Shown here: piece after piece, positions 1 to 11,600 of the stretch
Layout of the letters: every line of letters begins with the position of its first letter
Numbering within the stretch: the first letter of the stretch is position 1
DNA from: Antedon mediterranea
Taxonomy: Eukaryota; Echinodermata; Crinoidea; Comatulida; Antedonidae
DNA: 64,000 nucleotides
Assembly (NCBI RefSeq): GCF_964355755.1
Contig: NC_092680.1
Span: 13,305,001 to 13,369,000 of the forward strand
Direction of reading: 5' to 3'
Program-made: the position numbers and the translations under genes
Notes under the pieces: model-generated
Databases searched by the model: none
Told to the model about the DNA's origin: nothing
What the model saw: only the letters and a program-made list of their open reading frames with translations

Positions 1-784
1 TTCTTAAATGACATGGTGAAAAATTAAATTTATTATTAAGGAAAAACAATGAATACAAATAAATAACAAATCAACTTAAGTAATATCCATATATACAAGT
101 GCCTACAGGTATAGAATAAACACCCTTGAGTATAAACTTATTTTTATAACTGCTGTTATTGGTATTTCCACATGTTCACTAATTAACATAATACTTGTCA
201 TAACAGGTGTCAACATGTCAAAATAATAATTTAATTGTGAATGGATTCAACCTGATGTAATTTTATGTTGCCACAGTACAAGTGAACCCACAGACATATC
301 TTCATATTAATAAATGTATGTTTAAAAGACAAATTTGTATTTAAATGGAGAAGATTTTTTTGGGGCTGTGAAGAACCTCTTTTTTCTTTTTAAAGCTATT
401 TTGTAATGTATCAAGAAGAATCAATTTGACACATAATGTTGTGCTGGGAGATTTAATTGAACTCTATTCTCTTCATGAAACTGTAGCACCACTGTAGATA
501 ATAAATTATTAATATTGTGTTGAAATGTCAACCATGATTTTATGATAGTCATTAAAATAAATGCTCAAGAACAATTTATTGAAAAGATCTTTTGGAAATG
601 TCAATGGTGTTTAGATGTTTAATGAAGCTAACTGATTTATAGTAAAGACTAGTAGAATTTATCATTTGAAGATGTTTTATGCTCTGTTCTTATGTCACAA
701 CAACTTCCAATGTGCATGATATTTCCACAGTTTTTAGGATGCAACTTTTTCAGGCAACATTATTGAAAAGGAATATGGGAGGGT

Positions 785-870
785 GTTTTCCCTTTTAGGC
801 ATGTAATCATAATGATCAGTTCCTTTACTGGAACCAGATAGGCCACTCTCATTAAAGATGGTAATTATTA
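785..870 (+). repeat. short LINE-like 3'-end fragment
   Basis: The stretch containing atgatcagttc...ggaac.agatagg.ca..ctca..aa..atggtaa also occurs near 4096-4146 at the end of a longer LINE-like remnant. It is therefore a dispersed repeat, probably a truncated retrotransposon tail. Confidence 0.4.
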
Positions 871-2620
871 ACGAGTCAATCTGTAAAATTGAATGACTTG
901 ATTGATGATACAGTTTATTTTAAATACCCTTCCATCCACAAACAATTATTGTAAAATGATCAACTATAGTTGTAGTACATTTTAATAATGTACAAGGAAA
1001 CATGACATGGTTGGTAAAATCATGGAGGTAAATAATTTCATGGTGAAATCCCAAATCAAAGAAATATCTTCAGGCATGAAAAGTGTATAAGCGCTATACA
1101 AACCATGAATTAGGAACAAATTATTTGAAAAGTAAGTGTTGTTCTAAAAGATTATTTGTGTTAAGTTGGCAGAAAACGATCACTCAAACTAGAAAATTAG
1201 TAGCATGCTTTTGTTGAATTAATAGGTATAAAGAAAATGCCCCAGGGCAACAGTACTACTTCCAATGTATTGTTTATATTTTCATTGAATAACCATAAAG
1301 TGTTATGAAACCCAAGTGGTATTTTAGCCAAACCCCAAGGTAGAGTCAGAACTCTCCTATTGTGTAATGTGTTAACACTTTCATAAAGCAACATTGTTTA
1401 AGTCACACCAAGCAAAATATTTCTCTCTAACAAGATTAAAAAGACAAAAAATCTTGGAAGACAAACATGCAAGTTCTGGGGACAGTTGAGATAAAAGTGT
1501 GCCTGGTGGCATTTATTGTATAGACTGTGTGTAATTTGTATATAGGTGTAGTACTTCTTTACAAGCTAAAGAAAGAAATGGTTTTAAGTTTCAATGACTT
1601 GAGTAAACTGTCTAGAAATCAAGAGCCCACATAGGGTAACCAATATTTTCAGAATTTGTTAATTATAGAATAATCCTGACATTGATCACCTATGGGTGCA
1701 TGGACTTGCCAGCTCGTCAGTTTGACAATAGCCTAATTGGCAGGCACCGGAAACTATTGTTTGCCCAATTTGTTTAATATTAAACCTTAATATTAATCAA
1801 ACATGTTAAAAAGATTATTTTAATTGATTTGTTATAGGTTGGGCTATAGGTACGGGGAAGTGCCATGCTTTTAAGGGTGAGGGTTGTATGAAAGTTGAGT
1901 GGACACATCTATCCATGAAATAAAAATAAAAAGTAATGGACATAATATGTTTATTTCTCCCCTTCTATGATGTACAGTATTCTCTCAACTGTTTATCGGT
2001 TTGTAAAAATCAATTTGAATGTGCTTCCATTGAATTATAGTTAAACTGGAAAGTTCTTTGATAAGAATCAGTTACAGTATCATATTCGATTATAACAAAT
2101 TCTGATTAGAATTATTATTGCTTGTTAACCATGAACTAATAAATATAGTTATAGTTTAATCGCACATAACATATTTGTTACTTAGTAGAATAGCAAGAAT
2201 AAAGGTGTTTAATTCGTTTTTGATTGAATAGTTGATATCGTAGCAAGCAATCTGTAGGTTTAATATTATACTATTATGATAGCTGTGTGTTGAATAGCAA
2301 TATTATGTAGTATTTGTTTGTTAGGATATTGCTATTATTTAACCTTTATTGACCATGTTTTCTCCAACAGTGTGAGGCGTGTTTCTCAACTCCCTGCTCC
2401 CTTAGGCTGTTGTTATAAGCTGTATGTTCTAGTATCTACAACAAAATAAAAAAAGACTTAATTAGTGTATTTTTTAATACATTTTTTTGTGTTGGATTAG
2501 GAAAAGTCTTCAACCATATCACAGTGTGCACTAAGTTTTTAGGATCAACTTTCTGAATTGTTAAAAATTAAAATATTTGCAAATTCTTTGTGTTTTCTAG
2601 TTTCTACAGTAGGTCTCCTG

Positions 2621-3105
2621 GGATCTGTTTTTGCTGCATAGCGTTGAATAAACCGATTATTTACTGAGCATTCTGCTCAATTTTTACTCCAAAATAACTT
2701 TAAATCAGTGGGTGGTTGTTGACAAAAATCCTTACCTAAAATGCAATTGGTCAAACGTTACTGCAGTGTAGTTGACTCAAAGTCAGCAGCTACCAATCAA
2801 ATAACCATTATTTCGTGTTGCACCTAAAAATTACTCAGCGATAATCGGTTAAATGGCATTCTAACACCGAATTGAATGGGTGTTTTTGACCGGTTATTTT
2901 GCACTGCCGGTTACGACAAAATTCTCCTGTTTCTGCTCCCAAGAAAATGTAGTTAAAATACCCATTAAACATAAATATTTTGCTTATTATTCAGTATGTT
3001 TTGACTTGAAAGTTTTTAATTTATTAACATTGGCAGATGTGCAACTGACGAAACCGGTTTCCAAGAAAACCGTTCTTTTTTTATTTTATAATAGAAACAG
3101 GCCCT
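2621..3105. repeat. inverted-repeat element of the AACCGGTT family, copy 1
   Basis: Ends resemble each other in inverted orientation (ctgtttttgctgc... at left, tagaaacaggccc at right). The interior shares aataaacc.attattt, ctgctcaatttttactcc, ggttaaatggc.ttctaacac and gaattgaatgggtgttttt.ac.ggtta with the copy at 13158-13496. This is a non-autonomous dispersed element. The 94-codon reading frame inside it is not a gene. Confidence 0.6.
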
Positions 3106-3540
3106 TGGAGTCTAAAATATTAAATAAATTAATAAACTTTTCATTCACTTCATCAAAACAATGAAGTAAAGTAAATGAAAAATTTGTAATCTATTAACAT
3201 TGGCAGACAGTGAGTACTTGAAGTCTGGAATGTGGTTAATGAACCAAACCAAAATACGGAAGTATCATTACAATTACATGGTAATCAATGAATGGTGTAT
3301 TATTTCACTAAATATTGTTCATTTTATTACAAAATTCCTTGTCTTCTCATGAATATTCGTAATGCTTCTGTTTTATCTTTTCTCTTTATGTAAATGTACC
3401 ACTTTGAAAATAGTAGACCTATTTAGTAACCCGTCAAGTGTATAAAGTAAAGTACCTTAATATTGGAAATAATAAACTTTTCATTATCTTAATGTTTAGA
3501 TTGTTTACATAGACAGCTCTCCGGTCTTATGTCAGGCAAC

Positions 3541-3832
3541 TTTAAACTTTTTATTTATTTTTATCTTTAAACAATCATTTTTATCTGTACATAATATTTA
3601 TATTTATATATTTTTTAGATTCAATTTTAACGATTGTTCAATTTGATGCCTCGCAATTTTTAAATTTTTATATCTTTGTATTTATTTATTGTTTACTTAT
3701 ATGTTCAAGTGCAGTATATGGAGAGCCATCTCGATAGTGCTTTGCACTCATGGCAATCCTCAGAGTGCTGCACCGCTGTCTTGTCATGTATTGTTGTGCC
3801 TGAAAATTGAATAAAATAAAATAAAATAAAAT
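3541..3832 (+). mobile_element. LINE-like 3' end with ATAAA-type tail
   Basis: The sequence ends in a short tandem tail (aaataaaataaaataaaat, about 3807-3832) directly after attgttgtgcctgaaaattg. That is the usual structure of a 5'-truncated non-LTR retrotransposon 3' end. No coding sequence is visible. Confidence 0.45.
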
Positions 3833-3840
3833 AGAGAATT

Positions 3841-4167
3841 CTTGTTGTTGAGTTCATATTCTATAAAATCATTCGACAATCTGAAAATGTTATTTCCTTT
3901 AAACGTGAACTTAAACAATTTATTTCCAGTTAATATTGTTCGTACTATGTATATATATATATATATATTTTTAACTTTTATATGAATTTTATATAATCAT
4001 TGTAAATTTTTAAGCCTTTAATATTTTTTATGTCATTTGAATATTTAATATATTTTATGTGTTGTACTGTATGTTTGTTTTATCGCGGGCCCTGAATGAT
4101 CAGTTCTATAGGAACTGGATAGGCTACCCTCAGTAAATATGGTACTAAATAAATAAATATTGAAATA
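3841..4167 (+). mobile_element. LINE remnant (reverse-transcriptase ORF C-terminus and 3' UTR)
   Basis: Near 3866-3925 a frame reads KIIRQSENVISFKRELKQFI, similar to the conserved end of CR1/L2-type ORF2 proteins (VxSFKxxLKxFL). It is followed by an AT-rich 3' UTR ending in aaataaataaat. Its tail is shared with 785-870. Confidence 0.45.
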
Positions 4168-7100
4168 GGTCAGAAGAATATAAAAAAATAGTTCATTATA
4201 AATTGAAAATAAAGTTTTAAATTTTATATTACAATGTTGCATTTGTATGTCATATACAAAATAAAGGTGAAAAACAGACAAGACATATACAGTAATAATA
4301 TACATAGCCTACATAATTTGTACAGATAAGAAAATAATTGTTTTGTAGTACTACTATACTACTGTACTAGTTGTTGAATGCAATGTACTGGTTATTGTGC
4401 TCTTGGTGTCTCCAACTTAATCCAATGACTTGATACCTTTGACCTCACTATTTAAATCCCTAAATATAGTGCTTAAATATGTAGTATAGTTATGTTGTTG
4501 TTATTATTGTCTTTTTTAGCTTTGTTGTGGGTAGCTACTTCCTGGGTTTTGACACTAAGCTATTTGATTGCCATTATTAGGAAGTGTTCCAGTCATTGAA
4601 TTTATCTGAATACCGCAACCAAGGACTATCAGCTTAGTTTTGGAATTCTACAATTCTAGAAATGTAATTTAGAGTAATTTAAATTATAGCACAAAGTTTA
4701 ATATGAAAGTATTGGCTGCAATTACAGGGTGTTGTTTTTGCAAACTTGGTTGTATATTAACAGTGAAAAATAAAGATTATCTATCGACCATGTAAATACT
4801 GTATGCCTGTTTTCATGTTCAAACCTTGTATAATATGTAATAATAAAAATACTAAAGACCAACTTTGTAGAAAACATAGTCCTAGTTCTCTACAGTTGGT
4901 ACAGACAACAATCTCAAACTTAGATGTGATCCAAGATAAGCTTCATATGCTGTAGTAATTGATGAACTGATAACTGTAGATACTTCTACTAATCATATGG
5001 GAATTACTCAGAAATGTATTTTTGTTAAAGATGTATGATTTCACAGGTCGTTGCTCTTTAGGTATACCTCGTTTAGGTAGTATAGTCTATTTGTAGATGT
5101 ACCATGGGCATTGCTGCAGGCTACCTGCTATTAAGCATTATATATACAAGTTAGATTTAAAGAAAACATTTACATTGAGTATGTATTTACCTGTCCATCA
5201 TGCTTGCCCCTGGTTAGTATAGCCACAGTTGGAAAACTTGAGCTAAAATTGAAAGGAATGTTAAGTTAGTTTAAAATGAAGCTTCAAAATGATCCATAAA
5301 AAAATGATTTGAAGACACTGGTAGCAGTGCGTTTCTGCTCTATTATCATGGTGGACAAAAAGTTTGTAACTTCTTGTATCGTAAACATTTTGAGAAATTT
5401 GTGGGATATGCTAATATTGCTAAGCCTGTAGATTGTGTTTGTTGAATGTAGAGAATATTTTTATTTTGTTTAAAGCCTGACTGTCATATTTAACTTGGTT
5501 CATTGGATAGCATCTATCAACTAATGAAAATATTTGTCCTATTCAACTCATAAATATTACTTGTATGTTCACCAAATTAAAGACAACTACATAATATCTT
5601 TGCAGGGCCAATTTGATAGATCCATAGCATTGGTAAATTGTACGAAAAGCATGTGTATTGCAGTAGTGACTGTAATAAAGAAATTCTCATATTTTATTTC
5701 TTTTATGTACAATATTCTATTTGTCTTTCACTTGTTTACACTTTTGACCTTTTTCTACTAAGATTGAAAGATAGAGATTGAAAATTGATGCGTTTGTGAT
5801 TGTGTGATTTTAGCATAAAGAAAAATTCAACATACTTGATGATTGTTCCAAAATCCTGATTAAAATCACAAATCTGCCACATTTCATAGGCACACCTTTA
5901 GGCAAGTTTAATATTATTAGATCTTAAGATTTATTATCAGATGATATTATCTCTATAATGATCTTCTTGGTAACACTTTTGCTATTAACCTTCAGTAGTG
6001 TGTGTGAACTGGACAGCAGCATATTGTTAGTTCTAACCCTATGCCCTTGGTGTCTGTGTCTGTATACAGTATTTTAGTTTCGATCACAGTTGGATTCAAA
6101 TTATGAAATAGTGTATTCACATGTAAGCTACAATGTGCACAATTCTATCATTTTACTAAAAGACTGGCTTACAATACATCAATATTTTATTGATATTATA
6201 AACAATACTATTTGGCTTTGTGAGTAAATAAAATCATAAATGTGGTTTTTGTACTGATGTATTGATAATTTTGTTACACTATAAAAATAACCAAATCCAT
6301 GTAACCTTAACAACATTAATTGTGGAAGGCAGAAAAAACAACATTTCTGGAATTATCATAAAAGGTATGTTAGAAAAACAATAAAAAGGTAAAGGTTAAT
6401 TATTTATGCTGGTCCCCAAGCTTGACTAGAAACTAAGTAAATTCTGATTAGGCCCTCCACAGACAGTGCAGCACCTACCAGATAAGAATAACATTTATTT
6501 CCACAAATGATATTATAGAACAAAATACTGAAATAAATGAAATACAAAATAAAAATATAACCAATTATGATGTTAATGTAATGCAAGAAAAAAAATAAGA
6601 TCAGAACACCGGAAGACCCTTCGAATAATGTACCTAGTTCTTTAACGTGTACTACATACACAGGACCAATGGCTTTACATCCCATCCAAAAGATGAGACA
6701 ATGAGAGTTTAAAGCATCTTTCCTATACATTGGCAACACAAATCACCAAATATTACATTTTCAGAATCATAAATAAATCAATAGATGGCAGCAATGATTA
6801 AGACAAAAACGGTCACATTAATGTCAATCAGCAATGTATTTATTGATGAGAGGAAACAGCTAAGGTCTTACACAACACCAATAAATACTATAGGAAGTAT
6901 CTAGAACAAAAACAAACCATACTTTTTATCATTTAAAGATTTATGAGTGAAGATTTACAGTAAGTTAAATCCTACAGTATTTTAAACAGTCATTCAGTTT
7001 TCATTTTCATGTTCTGTTTTGTGAAGTGTAAAATAATACAGTAGTATAAAAGTAGCAGACGTGTTATTTGTTGTTAAAGTTAATTTCTTTTTCTATTTAC

Positions 7101-7244
7101 AATACTTTTCTTCTTTATAAATTATCCCATTATTTCCATACCTCCTGTCACCCACTAAAGGTGCAATTTCCTCCAAGTTTTTTTGATAATGATAATATAC
7201 AAAAGAAAATCAATCAATATGTAAATAAATTTATCGTAAAGGCA

Positions 7245-7279
7245 AGAAATTATAGCATATATTGTATGCTATAATTTCT
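7245..7279. repeat. perfect 15-bp hairpin
   Basis: AGAAATTATAGCATA (7245-7259) and its exact reverse complement (7265-7279) flank a 5-nt loop. The stem could extend past one mismatch. It is probably a small foldback of repeat origin; no gene can be assigned. Confidence 0.6.
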
Positions 7280-8690
7280 CGCATAAAGTTTCCAATATAT
7301 CATTTCAATTTTCCTTTGTAATTTATATCTTAAATTTGTTATTGAAAGATTTCAAGCAATACCTACCGTACAGTAGCCAGAAAGAATATTTTCACAAACT
7401 AAAAACTTGTTTTTCAGAGCCTGTTGCACTATACCATGTGCCAGCAAGGTCCTGTAAGTAGTCCCATGGGTTTATAAATGGCCTTAAAACTATCATTTAC
7501 TGTGGTAACAGCTTCTGTAATCACCTTTATACTATCATCACCCAGGGAATTGGGTTGTATAATTAGATCTTGTTTAGCAATGACTGAATTCATGTCCCAA
7601 ATGAGGGACATTTGGCCTATCTTTTCAACAGTATGTAAAGTAGTAAGGTTTTTTGATGCTTTTTTCCAATATTGGGTGAATATCAAAATAGGCCAATGAC
7701 ACTGTTTTCTATGGATGTGTTTCATTATCCAACATCCTGTTCTTAAGTAGAAGGTGTTGTTTTTAAGTTTGTGGCATAGACCCCATTAAATATTAATATT
7801 TAAAGGAGTGTATCTGAAATTGAGGAAATTCAAAACAGAGTAATCAATTTTAAATCAATGTTTTTATTACAGTTAAAGTTAAAGTACACAATTATTTTAA
7901 CACAGTTTACTTCTATTAAATACCTATATATCAGCTTCGTATTTAACCATTTTGAGCTATGCTTAACTGTGGCATTGTACGTTTAGTTATCTTTGTGAAA
8001 ATGGGACAATTTTTTACCAATTTTGTTGATCTCCTTCATTTTTTTTTATTTATGATGTTAAAAAATAGGAATATAAAATAAATTTAATTGTACCATAGTG
8101 AACTTAAGTTATGATTCAAAGTAATAACACACAATATTAATGACTATGGAAGATTTGAAAACTACTATTTTGTTAAATTTTAGATAAATCAAATTAAATC
8201 AACCTGTTTGATTGTCATTAATCAACCAATTGTTAATTTTATATGTCATAAGGATTAGTAAAACACAATAAAATAGTAGACAACTAGTCTACCTCCCACT
8301 TACCATACAACAGTCATTATTACTTAAATATTTCAACTGGTAACAAATGGTGCAAATGGTTAACAACTTATCCAATTAACTAAAATCACTATTAAGGTTA
8401 TGTTAAGCCTGATATAGCACTTTTTGTACAGATTTTTCAAGGGCGCAAAATGCTTCAAACTACCTGAAATCACCCTGGATTTCAATACTTCAAACAAACC
8501 AACTACAGTTTGAAATTGAATTGAACATCTAGTAGAAACATTTTTCTAGATAATTTAAACCAAAGTACCTGATACAGTATTATATATATTTACTTTTTAT
8601 ATAACTTTATAATTGATAGCATAAAAGATCTAGAAAATAGAACAGTTTTTAAATTCTAAATTAATATATTTAATTATTTGTGTATTTCAG

Positions 8691-11600
8691 GTCTCTTTCC
8701 ACATATCTTCAATCTTGCCACCAATGCCAAAATCACCACAAATGCAACATGCGGCGTAAACGGTTCCGAAACATATTGTCGATTAGTTGAGATCATTCCA
8801 GATGAACAGCCTACCACTACAAGTAATCCACAGTGTCTTGTGTGTGACTCAAACAGTCTGGATGAGAAGGATCGGCATGTTATATCAAATGCTATAGATG
8901 GTACTAGTTCATGGTGGCAGAGTCCATCAATATCAAATGGTGACCAATTCCACTTCGTTACCATTACTCTTGATCTCGGTCAGGTAAGTCCTAGATAACG
9001 ATATTTCTAAAAAAATATTTGGTCAAATCAACTTTCCTATTTATTGTTTTGTTAAAATTGTAGGCCTATGTAAGAGAACAAACAGATTTAGGAGAGTGTA
9101 TATTGTATTATCTTTAGAATGTGTTTGAATTTAGTATCATGGTTTCCAATCTTTTTTAGACTTTTCCTGTTTAGATAGACTTACCGTATATGGACGTTAA
9201 TAAAAATTTATATTATGATTTTTTATACAGCATTATGGAGTCATTAAGTTGCCTAACCTGAACTTTGGCAACCTATCTTTAATAAGCTTAGTTTTTTTAA
9301 ATAAATTATGTTCGGTAGTTCATATCTTTGATTACTTTTCGAGGATATTCCAAAATAAATCTACTGAGAGGTAATATACAACAGTCAAACAAATGTTATT
9401 AGCCAACGTTAAAAGGTTGTTGTTATACTTTCATTACATTTCAACAAAGTGAAGATATATTGTACATGATAACATATAGTTTAATGCTGTTCATATTTCA
9501 CTGGTAATGTAACCCAATTCCATGTTAAAAGTTTAATGTAATGACAGCTAGAATGTTTTGTCAGTTTCTGAGAAAATACATGTAGGAGGACACCCAGTAA
9601 GTTGATGGGCTGTAAATGTGTTTTATGTCTGTGTGTGGAGTCATATAGGTGCTTTCTGTCAGTTGTAAATTTATAAGATCTCTTCTTTTATGTCATTACA
9701 CAACATAAAACATATCTGCCAATCATGTGTCTGTCCAGTGGCATCAATATCTCAGATGTTTATATTATCATTCTTTTGGTGTCATCATCAATCATCTTTG
9801 TCATCATAAACATAATGATAAATGATTTCCTATTACTACAATTAAATTAAGATCATCATGATGTCAGCCTCATAAAAGTCATTATAATGATCAATTTTTA
9901 AGGGCCTGTTTACACTGCATAGCGCTGGAAAATACAAAATTGTGTCCAATGAGGTTTACCATAATTGCGGGGGCCAAATAATAATTGTGTGTATTTTGTA
10001 TGAACTTTGTATTTATCTCAATTTTAGTACATTGGTATTATTGGGCCAAATTTCCTTATAAATTACGGTTAGAGTAGAACCCTGTATATTTTTATGCCAA
10101 AAGTAACAAATTTTTTAAAACTTTTAAAGTCATTATCTTCATATTATCATAATTTTTGAACGTTTAATTGGATTGATAATAAAAAATACCGTTAACGCAT
10201 TAAAACTTTACTTTATAATCATAGAGGAATTATTTAGAAATAATTCTTCCACGGTATAATATCCAGCAGTATTCAGCAGAATGATACTAAATATTCTGAC
10301 CTTAATTGAACTTTCTTTGATTTGTTTTTTTAGCCAGGTAAACTTGTGTTAGTTTATTTTAATATCTTGTTTGTACCTACTGGGTATTTTTGTATGTCTG
10401 CAAATTGTATCATGCAGAGAATACCTTAGCTATAGATAACATTCATAAATAGAATATTTAGTTATTTCTAGGTTTTGTTTCAATTTACTGATGGACGCTT
10501 CTTTTCTTTTTATATGGTAGTATAAATTATAGGCTCATACCATGCTTTCACTGATAGTGCCCTTAATACAATTCAGTTTATTTCTTTATATTTTCACTAG
10601 TATTATTACTATGGAGACAGTTTCTGAAATACAAGATGAAGTGATGAATGTAATTACATCTGATACAATAAGGTCATAAAATTGTTTTTCCTAAAGTGAT
10701 GTGGTGGGTGTAGTTTGACTATTAATTTCAATTCTGACAAAACATGTTGGCAACTATAGTTTCCAGAATAACAGAGTTCATGTTGCTAACTTTCTATTAG
10801 CAAAGCTAGAAATTCAAGCTTAAAATATGAAATTGATTACTACCATTGATTGATATCAAATAGCTTTCTCCAGAGGAAATGAAAATATCTGTGCTATGTA
10901 TTGGCCTATGGCAAATTGGCCATAGCACTGTTATTATATTTTATTTTTTAATTTCCTTATAGATAATCTATTTTCAGTGGCCTCCTTCCTAAGTCATCAC
11001 TATGGATTTACTGATAAATGTTAATATTATCTAAAACAGATTAAACATGTTTTAAGTGAGTGAGTGGCCGAGCGGTTAAGACAGTGGAACCGTAATCACG
11101 TAGCCATAACATCGGCAGGGGTTCGAGGCTCACTCACTCCATGGTTCTGGTGGTAGAACGAGTCTTCTCGGATAAGGACTATAAACCGTAGGTCCAGTGT
11201 ACACAACTTGCTCGTGTGCACTTTAAAGAACCTAGTACATCTTTCGAGACGAGTAGGGGGTTACCCCGGTGTACTAGTACATCACAGCCACTGATCACCA
11301 ACTGGGCCCTCTGGGAGATCAGTCTTTGACTGAAGAGGTCACCCAGTATAAAGATAAAACAAACAAACAAAACATACCTACTGTAGGTGAACTTTTACCT
11401 CACTGGTCTGATATCAATGAATGGTCTAAAGCTACCCCACCCTCTTCTCCATTCTCATCCCCATCACCCAGTTCGTTTTTATCATACTTAGTGCTCCATG
11501 GCATTTTTATGAAGAGTGGTATTCTAGTATTCATTTCTCTAATTTTTATTTTAGTCAATAAACATAGAGTACCAGGATCTATTTTATCATGTTATGTTAT

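Larger units (their letters stand above)
1..8690. other. upstream region or first intron of laminin gene, no exon recognised
   Basis: AT-rich sequence with no ORF resembling a known protein. The laminin start codon with its signal peptide should end in phase 1 and splice to 8691. GT-type donors inspected around 1131, 6958 and 7453 are not preceded by an ATG plus hydrophobic stretch. Recognisable content is limited to LINE-like 3' ends (785-870, 3541-3832, 3841-4167), one inverted-repeat element (2621-3105) and a 15-bp hairpin (7245-7279). I see nothing in 4170-7200 or 7300-8690. Confidence 0.6.

Noticed and set aside
2880-3164. 94-codon ORF
   Set aside because: It lies inside an AACCGGTT-family repeat and has no recognisable domain.
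6942-6965. Candidate laminin start exon before gtaagt at 6958
   Set aside because: The ATG gives only a few polar codons before the donor, no hydrophobic signal and the wrong phase.
7429-7725. Overlapping 98- and 73-codon ORFs on opposite strands
   Set aside because: No recognisable family and no splice or repeat context to support either.
11056-11140. tRNA-Leu/Ser gene
   Set aside because: The head continues into a SINE body with an AAAC tail; the arms are not those of a functional tRNA.
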